Translations under genes and position numbers: made by a program
Origin: JBCCMQ01 sp039026235
GTDB taxonomy: Bacteria > Pseudomonadota > Alphaproteobacteria > Rhodobacterales > Rhodobacteraceae
Reading direction: 5' to 3'
NCBI GenBank assembly: GCA_039026235.1
Contig: JBCCMQ010000005.1
Span: 114,798-178,797, forward strand
Length of the DNA: 64,000 nucleotides
Shown here: positions 23,438-32,302 of the stretch, in pieces
How positions within the stretch are numbered: position 1 is the first letter of the stretch
Layout: every line of letters begins with the position of its first letter
Notes under the pieces: model-generated
What the model was told of the DNA's origin: nothing
Database searches by the model: none
The model's input: the letters and a program-made list of their open reading frames with translations, nothing else

Positions 23438-24621
23438 GCCCGGCTTTCAGGGGCGGAATTCTGGGATGAACCACCACGCGACTTAGCTGACGCCAGGCTT
23501 TCGCGCAGCTTTCCTTCGAGCGAAATGAGTTCTTGCTCTGCCTCGGCCCGCTTGGCTTTGCCTTCGTCGGCGATGGCAAGACTTTCCTCGATCGTTCCGA
23601 TCAGTTCCTCGTTTGCAGTACGCACCGCCGCAATGTCAAAGACACCGCGTTCGATTTCCTGGCGTACAGCGCGATTGGCGCTGCGGAGGTTCTTTGCGTT
23701 GGCCGTTAACAACTCGTTCGTCAGATCATTGGCATCGCGCACGGCGGCGGCAGCCTCGGATGACCGTTGGATGGTCACCGCCTGGGCCAGCTGCGTTTCC
23801 CAAAGCGGAACTGTGTTGACCAAGGTCGAATTGATCTTGGTGATCAGCGACTTATCGTTTTCCTGCACAAGACGGATGGAAGGCAGCGACTGCATCGTCA
23901 CCTGGCGCGTCAGGCGCAGGTCGTGGACACGCCGTTCGATGTCATCACGCGCCGCCCGGAGATCGCGCAACTCTTGCGCAACAACGGTTTTCTCAGTTTC
24001 CGAGGCGGCATTCAATTCAGCTTCCTTCGCTGGCACCGCACCGGTTTCAACCTGCTGAATCTTGGCCTCGCCCGCTGCAATGTAAAGCGCCAACTCGTCA
24101 TAGAACGCCAGCGTCTTGTCATACAGCAGATCCAGCGCCTTGATGTCCTTCATGAGCTTGTGTTCATGGCCAAGAAGGTTGTCGGTTACCCGGTCGATCT
24201 GCGATTGCACCTCTTCGTATCTGGCGGCGAATTTGGCGAAAGGCGCCAGTTTTCCGGTCATCTTTTCCCACAGGGTTCTTTTCCGGCGCACGTCCAGTTC
24301 TTCCACCGAAAAGCCACGGATCGTCGTTACGATCTCGCGCAAGCTGTCCCCGGCCGGACCCAGATCCTTGTTGCGGACGTCGGCCAGCATCGACTGGCTG
24401 ATCTGCTGAAGCTCTTCCTGGGCGCTAGAGCCAAAGGTCACAATCGAAGTCGTGTCGGTGACATCAAGCTCGCCCATACGCGCGTTGATCGCCGCCTGGG
24501 TGTCGCTGTCTGCTTCGCCCATTGCGACAATGGTTTCGGAGGGTTCCACGAGCGGATTGTCCGTCAGGGCAGTGATTTCCGTACCAGCAGCAGCGGCTTT
24601 CTGGCGAATCTCGTCGCTCAT
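23434..24621 (-). CDS. TelA family toxic anion resistance protein
   Basis: 395 residues, highly charged and largely helical, full length for TelA/KlaA proteins. Family segments include QQISQSMLADVRNKDLGPAG (about 71-90), WEKMTGKLAPFAKFAARYEEVQSQ (about 117-140) and RQVTMQSLPSIRLVQENDKS. TelA is named for tellurite resistance and is linked to cell-envelope stress, but its biochemistry is unresolved. It is coupled to the XpaC gene upstream (TAATG, one base shared) and to DUF2927 downstream, so all act together. Confidence 0.93.
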   Translation of the reverse strand: MSDEIRQKAAAAGTEITALTDNPLVEPSETIVAMGEADSDTQAAINARMGELDVTDTTSIVTFGSSAQEELQQISQSMLADVRNKDLGPAGDSLREIVTTIRGFSVEELDVRRKRTLWEKMTGKLAPFAKFAARYEEVQSQIDRVTDNLLGHEHKLMKDIKALDLLYDKTLAFYDELALYIAAGEAKIQQVETGAVPAKEAELNAASETEKTVVAQELRDLRAARDDIERRVHDLRLTRQVTMQSLPSIRLVQENDKSLITKINSTLVNTVPLWETQLAQAVTIQRSSEAAAAVRDANDLTNELLTANAKNLRSANRAVRQEIERGVFDIAAVRTANEELIGTIEESLAIADEGKAKRAEAEQELISLEGKLRESLASAKSRGGSSQNSAPESRA

Positions 24622-25562
24622 TACACAGTCTCCGTGTCGTTGGTTTGCTTAGTGTCACGCGCAAGCTCGGTCTGCCGATCGGCCACCAAACCTTCTCGTG
24701 CGAGACGTTCGCGCAGAACTTCGATCTCAATATCGAGACCAGTCCGGTCGTCGGTCAAAAGACGCTCGGTCCGAGCCGAAAAATTCTGTTCCAAGTCATC
24801 AAGAAAACTCAGAAAGTCCGACTTCACCTCGGCTTCGGGACGTCTTGCGTAAAGGTCCGCGAATTTCACCGACGCGTCACGTGCGCCCGTCAGATAGACA
24901 GACAGATATTTGCGCGCAGCCGTCAGATCGCGCGGGTCGTCTTCGACGGTTCGAAACATGGCCCGTGCCGTCGCCATAAAGCGGTCGGCTGCGCCCAGCA
25001 CGTCCCGGTCACCGGTCCGCTTCAAGGCGTCCTGCAGATCGACCAGCAGACCCTCGGCATTCTCCACGGCGCGCACTACGCGGTCGGTTTGCAGTCCGTC
25101 CACGCCTTCGATCCCTTTATCGCGCATCGGGTCAAGACCGAAGGCGAACGCGTGAAGGACGAGACCAAGAACACCGAAGATCATTCCTGAAAAAACTGCG
25201 CCATCAGGACCCGCTCCGGCCAAAAGCAGACCGACACCGGTGAGAACCGACCCGGCGGACTTGCGCGGGAAGGCAGGACGCCGTGCAACTTTTCGGGCGT
25301 GATAGGCTTCTTCGGCGCGCAGACCTTCACGTGTGAGCCATGCGGCCAGAAGCAGAAGCCCCAGCGCCGACAAGTGTATCAGAAGACCCAGAGGTTCCTG
25401 AAAGAAAGCTGTAACCGCCAGCGGCAAAGGTGCCAGGAACAAGAGATTTACGCGCGCGCCTGCGCGGGCGCGCTGCGCCCCAGGCTTCGGCGTCGGCGCT
25501 TTGCCGGGCTGCTGTCCATTCGCCCCTCCGGGACTGAATTTGCCGCCGAAGCGCTTTGCCAT
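24621..25562 (-). CDS. XpaC family membrane protein (5-bromo-4-chloroindolyl phosphate hydrolysis protein)
   Basis: 313 residues. A basic Gly/Pro-rich N terminus (1-35) is followed by hydrophobic segments at about 38-55, 57-77, 105-120 and 123-140, then a soluble helical C-terminal domain (YLSVYLTGARDASVKFADLY) as in XpaC. The family nearly always pairs with TelA. The function is unclear, despite the historic name. Its ATG overlaps the stop of the 27-codon gene at 25562-25645, making that gene the head of the operon. Confidence 0.9.
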   Translation of the reverse strand: MAKRFGGKFSPGGANGQQPGKAPTPKPGAQRARAGARVNLLFLAPLPLAVTAFFQEPLGLLIHLSALGLLLLAAWLTREGLRAEEAYHARKVARRPAFPRKSAGSVLTGVGLLLAGAGPDGAVFSGMIFGVLGLVLHAFAFGLDPMRDKGIEGVDGLQTDRVVRAVENAEGLLVDLQDALKRTGDRDVLGAADRFMATARAMFRTVEDDPRDLTAARKYLSVYLTGARDASVKFADLYARRPEAEVKSDFLSFLDDLEQNFSARTERLLTDDRTGLDIEIEVLRERLAREGLVADRQTELARDTKQTNDTETV

Positions 25563-25645
25563 CAGCCCGCTCCGAACGCGGCAACGTAGAAGATCAGCGC
25601 CACAAGAAGAACGTAGGCAAGCTTCTGCAGACCGGTTGCCGTCAT
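25562..25645 (-). CDS. 27-residue single-span membrane microprotein heading the XpaC-TelA operon
   Basis: ATG at 25645 has a perfect AGGAGG Shine-Dalgarno with five bases spacing. The frame encodes MTATGLQKLA, then a hydrophobic span of about 14 residues (YVLLVALIFYVAAF) and GAG, then TGA, whose T is the first base... of the overlap with the XpaC ATG (TGATG-type coupling at 25562). The protein is just one membrane helix. Strong initiation signals and exact coupling to xpaC argue that it is real and acts with XpaC/TelA. No function is known to me. Confidence 0.8.
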   Translation of the reverse strand: MTATGLQKLAYVLLVALIFYVAAFGAG

Positions 25646-25705
25646 AAAAACCTCCTGGCGAAATCCGATCGCCACGCCCGATATAAGGGGATTGACTACG
25701 TGGTA

Positions 25706-26500
25706 CTAGCGCCCGCGTCTAGAATGCTGCCGCTTTGGCAGAGGTTTTTCCCCTGCCGCGTCCAGACCCAACTGATCCCGAAGAAATTTGCGGCGCACCT
25801 CTTCAATGTGTCCCGGCGCAAGCTTGCCCAGCTTAAAGGGGCCATAGCTGATGCGGATCAATCTGTTGACCGTTAAACCGAGGGAGTCCATAGCCCGTCG
25901 AATTTCGCGGTTTCGCCCTTCACGTATCCCGATGGTCAACCACGCATTCGCGCCCTGTTGGCTGTCGAGTGTCACGGTCATGGGCAGAAAGCGTTCGCCG
26001 TCCAGCGTCAGGCCGGCACGCAACGGCTGAAAAGTGTCGTCTGATGGTTTGCCGTGCACCCGCACCCTGTAGCGGCGCATCCAGCCGGTTGTCGGAAGTT
26101 CAAGCCGCCGCTTCAACTCGCCATCATTTGTTAGCAAGAGAAGCCCCTCGGACGTCAAGTCGAGGCGCCCGACGGTCACGACACGCGGCAGATCATCCGG
26201 CAAATCGTCAAATATCGTAGGGCGGCCTTTTTCGTCGCGGTTGGTTGTGACCCGTCCCGGAGGCTTGTGGTAAAGCCAGACACGCACCGGTTCGGGCGGT
26301 TTCAGCGGCTGTCCGTCAACCGTAATCGCATCCCTTTCGGTGACGTTGAGCGCCGGGCTTTCGATGGTCTTGCCGTTTACGGCCACCCGGCCGATGGCGA
26401 TCATGCGTTCAGCTTCGCGTCGTGACGCGACACCGGACCGGGCCAGAACCTTGGCGATACGCTCGCCGGGGATCTTTGGAGATTGCGGTCGGTTTGGCAT
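25706..26500 (-). CDS. rRNA pseudouridine synthase, RsuA/RluB family
   Basis: 264 residues. An N-terminal S4 RNA-binding domain (RIAKVLARSGVASRREAERM, about 14-33) is followed by the synthase domain with the catalytic aspartate in VGRLDLTSEGLLLLTND (about 125-141) and EGRNREIRRAMDSLGL. It converts a uridine of 23S rRNA (RluB type) or 16S rRNA (RsuA type) to pseudouridine; RluB is more likely. The tail is short and basic (KPLPKRQHSRRGR). It is divergent from tadA, with 58 bp between starts. Confidence 0.92.
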   Translation of the reverse strand: MPNRPQSPKIPGERIAKVLARSGVASRREAERMIAIGRVAVNGKTIESPALNVTERDAITVDGQPLKPPEPVRVWLYHKPPGRVTTNRDEKGRPTIFDDLPDDLPRVVTVGRLDLTSEGLLLLTNDGELKRRLELPTTGWMRRYRVRVHGKPSDDTFQPLRAGLTLDGERFLPMTVTLDSQQGANAWLTIGIREGRNREIRRAMDSLGLTVNRLIRISYGPFKLGKLAPGHIEEVRRKFLRDQLGLDAAGEKPLPKRQHSRRGR

Positions 26501-26558
26501 CTGGCCTTCCTAAAGCTTCTGACTTGCAAAGCCACTGCTGGCGGGGCAGGTCAACCCC

Positions 26559-27023
26559 GTGACGCAATTCAGAAGCTATATGGAAGTCGCTCTTGCCGAG
26601 GCGCGCGCCGCCCTCGACCGGCAAGAGGTGCCTGTGGGCGCCGTTCTGGTGGATGCAAAAGGCGCAATTCTTGCCAGGGCCGGAAATCGCACGCGCGAAC
26701 TTTCCGACCCAACGGCCCATGCCGAGATTCTGACAATTCGCGCGGCCTGTCAGGTCCTTCGCTCGCCCAGGCTGCCCGGTACGCGGCTTTACGTCACGTT
26801 GGAGCCATGTGCGATGTGCGCCGCCGCCATTTCTGCGGCGCGTATCGCCGGCCTTTACTTCGCGGCATCCGACCCGAAATCCGGTGGTGTTCTGCATGGT
26901 GCTCGCGTGTTCGAACATCCGCAATCCCACCACCGGCCAGAGGTTTTCGACGGAATATCGGAACCAGAAGCCGCCAGCCTTTTGAAGGCGTTTTTTTTCA
27001 GAAAAAGGGCCGGCGATTTCTAG
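26559..27023 (+). CDS. tadA: tRNA adenosine(34) deaminase
   Basis: 154 residues from a GTG at 26559, chosen because FRSYMEVALAEARAA matches the family N terminus; an ATG at 26580 would drop seven residues. Zinc and catalytic residues are complete: H54-A-E56 and P83-C84-x2-C87. TadA converts A34 to inosine in tRNA-Arg(ACG) and is essential. It is divergent from the pseudouridine synthase gene, an arrangement common in alphaproteobacteria. Confidence 0.95.
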   Translation: MTQFRSYMEVALAEARAALDRQEVPVGAVLVDAKGAILARAGNRTRELSDPTAHAEILTIRAACQVLRSPRLPGTRLYVTLEPCAMCAAAISAARIAGLYFAASDPKSGGVLHGARVFEHPQSHHRPEVFDGISEPEAASLLKAFFFRKRAGDF

Positions 27024-27104
27024 CCCAGCGCATTATCCGACGCCCCGCCGGCGTGAAAGCCTCTACGAAGCTACTATCTTAGGGTGAAGGAAAGGAGTTC
27101 GGTC

Positions 27105-27230
27105 ATGCGAGACTTGCGCAAGATAACTCTAATAGCCCTTTGCTTGGCAAGCCTTGCGGCCTGCACAGGCAACCAGCGGATTGGTCCGCCGCCCTGCTTT
27201 GTCGACCCAGGCGACCAGTGTGACCGGTAG
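27105..27230 (+). CDS. Small lipoprotein, 41 residues
   Basis: ATG at 27105 with AAGGAG eight bases upstream. The product starts MRDLRKITLIALCLASLAAC, a lipoprotein signal peptide with lipobox LAAC at 17-20. Only about 21 mature residues follow, with two more cysteines. It resembles the small entericidin-like or hypothetical lipoproteins common in this group. The gene ends seven bases before the convergent hydrolase gene. No function is known. Confidence 0.75.
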   Translation: MRDLRKITLIALCLASLAACTGNQRIGPPPCFVDPGDQCDR

Positions 27231-27236
27231 ATATTG

Positions 27237-27926
27237 CTAGATTTCGATAGTCTCCATCACCTCCGGTTCCATCACATTCACACCTGGCAGGCCCGCCTTC
27301 AGCCTGTCGGCGGATTGCTCGAGTATCGGGAAAGTTCGGTAATGGCACGGGATAACGGCTTTGAAATTGAAGTACCTTTTCGCGGCGTAGGCCGCACGTT
27401 CCATATCCATGGTGAAATGGCCGCCGGCACAAAGGATACCGATATCGGGTTTGTGAACGTCAGCCATCCATTCCATGTCTGCCATAATGTCGGTGTCTCC
27501 AGACACATAGACTGTATGGCCCTCGGCCGAGATCATGTAGCCCGCTTCGCTGCCTGAATAAAGCGGGCCTTCTGACGTGCCGATAGACGAAGAATGCACA
27601 GCGTTCACCATGGTGACAGAAACATCCCCCAGCATGATGGTACCACCCTTATTGAACCCAATGGTCGTTACACCTTCGCTGGCCTCCCAAAAACTGGCCA
27701 GATCGTAGATGCACACGATCGGAACGCCCTGTTCTTTGGATATGGTCAAAGCATCCGAGGCATGATCAAAATGTCCATGGGTGATCAGTATGTGTGTGGC
27801 ACCTGCGGTGGCAGGGCCGCGCTGATTTTCAGGCAACGTTGGGCAGGTCAACCATGGGTCAACAAGCAAAACTTGATCGCTGATTTCGATCCGAAAGCTT
27901 CCGTGTCCAAGCCAGATAATCTTCAT
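27237..27926 (-). CDS. UPF0173 metal-dependent hydrolase (metallo-beta-lactamase fold, UlaG-like)
   Basis: 229 residues, the normal UPF0173 length. The family metal motif is ITHGHFDHASD (about 48-58), with further ligands at AGGHFTMD (about 167-174) and IPCHYRTF (about 192-199). The start MKIIWLGHGSFRIE is typical. These proteins hydrolyse lactones or phosphoesters and are poorly characterised. The upstream gene is divergent (27979), and no operon partner is evident. Confidence 0.92.
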   Translation of the reverse strand: MKIIWLGHGSFRIEISDQVLLVDPWLTCPTLPENQRGPATAGATHILITHGHFDHASDALTISKEQGVPIVCIYDLASFWEASEGVTTIGFNKGGTIMLGDVSVTMVNAVHSSSIGTSEGPLYSGSEAGYMISAEGHTVYVSGDTDIMADMEWMADVHKPDIGILCAGGHFTMDMERAAYAAKRYFNFKAVIPCHYRTFPILEQSADRLKAGLPGVNVMEPEVMETIEI

Positions 27927-27978
27927 CGCTTTCCCCTATCTGCGCCAATGTGTGCGTAAACCATAAAAGGCCCATTGC

Positions 27979-28641
27979 GTGGACTGGACAACTACAATCG
28001 ACGGCTACTGCGAACGTCTTGATACTGGCTTCTGGGCCGAGCCCATTAACGCCATGACAAACATCGCCTTTTTGCTTGCGGCCTTGATCATGGCCTGGCG
28101 GACAAGGCAGCTGCAGTCGCCGCTTTGTACCGCGCTGGTCGTCGTACTGGCCGCGATTGGCGTGGGCAGCTTCCTGTTCCACACGTTCGCGACCGTCTGG
28201 TCGGCGGTGACCGACGTCGTACCAATTGTCAGCTTCGTGATGATCTATGTGTTCCTCGCAAACCGGCACTACCTTGGCCTGTCGCTTCGATGGGCGCTGC
28301 TGGGAACGGCGGCTTTCGTCCCCTACGTGGCGATCACGGTGTCAATCTTTCAGCAGTTGCCCTTCTTTAATATCTCTTCCGGGTACTGGCCGCTGCCGTT
28401 CCTGATCGCCGGCTACGCCGTTTTTCTGCGCAAGCGACTTCCGTCCGTGGCGCTGGGCCTTTTCCTGGGATCTGCTCTGCTGTGCATATCGCTTTTCTTT
28501 CGAACAATCGACTTGCCCCTGTGCAGCGCCTTTCCGACCGGGACCCATCTTGTTTGGCACGTACTGAACGCAATCATGCTTGGCTGGATGATCGAAACCT
28601 ACCGCAGACACGTGCTTGCGACCGGAACAGCCGGAAGCTAA
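27979..28641 (+). CDS. Ceramidase-like (alkaline ceramidase superfamily) membrane protein
   Basis: 220 residues from a GTG at 27979. The N-terminal IDGYCERLDTGFWAEPINAM, with AMTNIAFLLAA next, is the alkaline-ceramidase/CREST superfamily signature. Superfamily His/Asp sites are visible in SFLFHTFATVWSAVTD and GTHLVWHVLNA. About six to seven membrane spans are predicted. Eukaryotic homologues hydrolyse ceramide; bacterial members may act on related lipids or amides. It is followed by gatC after 40 bp on the same strand. Confidence 0.85.
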   Translation: MDWTTTIDGYCERLDTGFWAEPINAMTNIAFLLAALIMAWRTRQLQSPLCTALVVVLAAIGVGSFLFHTFATVWSAVTDVVPIVSFVMIYVFLANRHYLGLSLRWALLGTAAFVPYVAITVSIFQQLPFFNISSGYWPLPFLIAGYAVFLRKRLPSVALGLFLGSALLCISLFFRTIDLPLCSAFPTGTHLVWHVLNAIMLGWMIETYRRHVLATGTAGS

Positions 28642-28681
28642 ATGCAAGCGAACCTTTCCTTTGGCACTCAGGAGCCGCGAT

Positions 28682-28965
28682 TTGTCTATCGATCAAGAAA
28701 CCGCCCGCCGTGTCGCAAAGCTGGCGCGTATCCAGGTAGAGGACGCGGACCTGCCGGTATTGGCTAATGAGTTCAATGGAATCCTGGGCTTTATCGAACA
28801 GCTGAACGAAGTCGACGTCGAAAACGTCGAACCCATGGTCAGCGTGACACCGATGCGCCTAAAGCGCCGCGAAGACATCGTCACCGACAGCAACCAGCAG
28901 AATAAGGTTCTGGCCAACGCTCCGGATCAGCGCGAAGGGTTTTTTGCGGTTCCGAAGGTGGTCGA

Positions 28966-28969
<4 letters not shown>
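28682..28969 (+). CDS. gatC: Aspartyl/glutamyl-tRNA amidotransferase subunit C
   Basis: 95 residues from a TTG at 28682 with AGGAG seven to eight bases upstream; the family start MSIDQETARRVAKLARIQVE decides for TTG. GatC wraps around and stabilises GatA in the GatCAB complex, which converts Glu-tRNA(Gln) or Asp-tRNA(Asn) to the amide forms. It overlaps gatA by four bases (ATGA). gatB is not in the window. Confidence 0.95.
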
Positions 28970-30456
<1,487 letters not shown>

Positions 30457-30491
30457 CCCTAGCGACCGTTGACGGGATTTGGAGAGTGGTC

Positions 30492-31172
30492 ATGCGGGTG
30501 TGTGCAGTACTCATGGCAGCGGCGCTGCTTGCGGCGTGTGATCCCTATGAGGGTACCGGCGGTGGCGTTGGCTTTGAATCCTACGGCGGTATTCCGGCCG
30601 ACAGCGTGACGTCGGCGCCGGGACTGCAGCCTGAGCTTGTGATCTCGGGCGAAGGCAGCCTTACCGCCAACCCCGAAGACCTTGCCCGGGCAAGCCAGGG
30701 CGTCGACGGAGCGGTCGAAGCCGATGCCGGTGCCGCAGTCGCCGCGGAAACGGCAGCGGTCATAACTGAGCTTCCGCCGGCGTCCAATCCCGCTATTTCG
30801 GACGAACAGGATTTTGAGGCGGTCAGTAATCGCCAGTCGATCGAAAGCGACCGCGAGCGTCTGGAACAGCAAAAGGCCCAGTATCAGATCATTGAGCCGA
30901 CGGCGCTTCCGCGGCGTCCAAACAGTGGCGCCAATATCGTCGCCTTCGCATTGGCCACAAGCCACGGAGTGGGAGAGCAGGTCTACCGCCGATTGCCTGC
31001 GGCATCTGCGAACCGGGCTGCGACCCGCTGCGCACGGTTCACGTCGGATGATCAGGCGCAGGAGGCGTTCCTGGAAGCGGGGGGCCCAGAGCGCGACCGG
31101 ATGGGCGTCGACCCCGATGGGGATGGCTATGCCTGTGGATGGAACCCCGCACCATTCCGCCGCGCCGGCTGA
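30492..31172 (+). CDS. Lipoprotein with C-terminal Excalibur-type calcium-binding motif
   Basis: 226 residues from the ATG at 30492, which follows GGAGAG. The signal peptide MRVCAVLMAAALLAAC ends in a lipobox (LAAC). An acidic low-complexity middle (about 60-130) and a Glu/Gln-rich segment lead to a C-terminal Excalibur-like motif DPDGDGYACGWNP, preceded by EAFLEAGGPERDRMGV. Excalibur domains bind calcium through DxDxDG. It is an envelope protein of unknown role. Its last 44 bases overlap the longer start choice of the ampD gene. Confidence 0.82.
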   Translation: MRVCAVLMAAALLAACDPYEGTGGGVGFESYGGIPADSVTSAPGLQPELVISGEGSLTANPEDLARASQGVDGAVEADAGAAVAAETAAVITELPPASNPAISDEQDFEAVSNRQSIESDRERLEQQKAQYQIIEPTALPRRPNSGANIVAFALATSHGVGEQVYRRLPAASANRAATRCARFTSDDQAQEAFLEAGGPERDRMGVDPDGDGYACGWNPAPFRRAG

Positions 31173-31881
31173 TGTGGCAGCGCCAGTTTGGCATCCTTCT
31201 CAGAACTTCGGTCCGAGGCGCAATGCGGCGCAGCCGGAACTCATTGTCATACACTACACGGCAATGGCCACTGCAGAGGCGGCGCTTGATCGCCTTTGCG
31301 ACCCCACCGCTGAAGTCTCGGCCCATTACCTGATCGGGCGCGATGGCGCACTTTGGCAACTGGTGCAGGACCGGGATCGGGCGTGGCATGCCGGACTGGG
31401 TAGTTGGCAAGGTCTGGAAGACGTCAATTCCCGCTCGATCGGAATAGAACTGGACAATGATGGCCGAATGCCCTTCCCAGAGCCACAGATGAAGCGTTTG
31501 GAAGAGCTCATTGCGACGTTGATCGCCACGTGGCGCATTCCTCCGGTCAATGTTATTGGCCATTCGGATATGGCGCCCGGGCGCAAATCGGATCCCGGTC
31601 GTCGTTTTGACTGGTCACGTCTGGCGGCTCAGGGTTTGGCCTTTGAACCGGGCTTTGCCGCGTACCCGGAACTTGAAGCTCCAGGCGGCAATGAGCAGAG
31701 CTTCATGGATGCGCTTGCCGATTTTGGCTACCCGAAGGATGTCGATCTCGACGTCTTGCTTGATGCCTTCAGGGCGCGCTTCAGACCGTTTGCCAACGGT
31801 CCTCTGCGTCAGGCGGACCACCACTTTGCACTGGTGATTGCGAACGACGCAGCCCTTGACCGGACCCGCTCAACCGCCTAA
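31129..31881 (+). CDS. ampD: N-acetylmuramoyl-L-alanine amidase, AmpD type
   Basis: 250 residues from the ATG at 31129; a GTG at 31174 just after the upstream stop would give 235 residues and fits related proteins well. Amidase_2 metal ligands are VIHYTAMA, SAHYLIGRDG, and VIGHSDMAPGRKSDPG with H and D of the C-terminal site. AmpD cleaves 1,6-anhydro-muropeptides in the cytoplasm for peptidoglycan recycling. No signal peptide is seen. The C-terminal part (about 190-235) contains a short peptidoglycan-binding-like helix bundle, FMDALADFGYPKDVDLDVLL. Confidence 0.9.
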   Translation: MPVDGTPHHSAAPADVAAPVWHPSQNFGPRRNAAQPELIVIHYTAMATAEAALDRLCDPTAEVSAHYLIGRDGALWQLVQDRDRAWHAGLGSWQGLEDVNSRSIGIELDNDGRMPFPEPQMKRLEELIATLIATWRIPPVNVIGHSDMAPGRKSDPGRRFDWSRLAAQGLAFEPGFAAYPELEAPGGNEQSFMDALADFGYPKDVDLDVLLDAFRARFRPFANGPLRQADHHFALVIANDAALDRTRSTA

Positions 31882-31892
31882 TCCGCCCACGC

Positions 31893-32247
31893 ACTTGGTC
31901 AGCCGGACGGCCGCGGCCGCAGGGTCGAGGAAAGTCCGGACTCCAGGAAGCGACGGTGCCGGGTAACGCCCGGGCGGGGTAACCCGACGGAAAGCGCCAC
32001 AGAAATCAAACCGCCGGCCTATGCGCCGGTAAGGGTGAAACGGTGGGGTAAGAGCCCACCGCGGGTCTGGCAACAGATTCGGCACGGCAAGCCCCACCGG
32101 GAGCAATGCCAAATAGGGATCCCACCGGGCCGCTTCTGCCTTGGGATCCGGGTTGGCAGCTAGATCCGGTCAGCAATGGCCGGGGCAGAGGAATGGTCGT
32201 CACCCCGCAGGGGGAACAGAATCCGGCTTACAGGCTGACCAGGTGCA
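31893..32247 (+). ncRNA. rnpB: RNase P RNA, bacterial type A
   Basis: The 5' and 3' ends pair to form P1: the sequence TTGGTCAGCC near 31895-31904 pairs with GGCTGACCAG near 32233-32242. The universally conserved core GAGGAAAGTCCGGACTCC (31929-31946 area), the ACAGAAA segment, the GGTAAGGGTGAAA(C)GGTGGGGTAAGAGCCCACC (P9-P10-11 region) and the 3' ACAGAATCCGGCTTA are all present. A GC hairpin at 32257-32276 may help end transcription but has no U-tract. Ends are approximate to a few bases. Confidence 0.95.
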
Positions 32248-32302
32248 CTTTTGCCCGGCGCCCGCAAACGGGTGCCGCGCGCCCCATGCTGGCAGCGTGA
32301 TA

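Noticed and set aside
23767..24852. 361-codon plus-strand frame opposite TelA/XpaC genes
   Set aside because: Spans two well-supported genes on the other strand, no family features.
30814..31128. Upstream extension of the ampD frame
   Set aside because: Lies out of frame over the Excalibur lipoprotein gene and encodes an Arg/Ser-rich stretch unlike any amidase.
32006..32203. Small minus-strand frame in the RNase P RNA region
   Set aside because: The region is explained fully by rnpB, whose conserved core and P1 pairing are visible.
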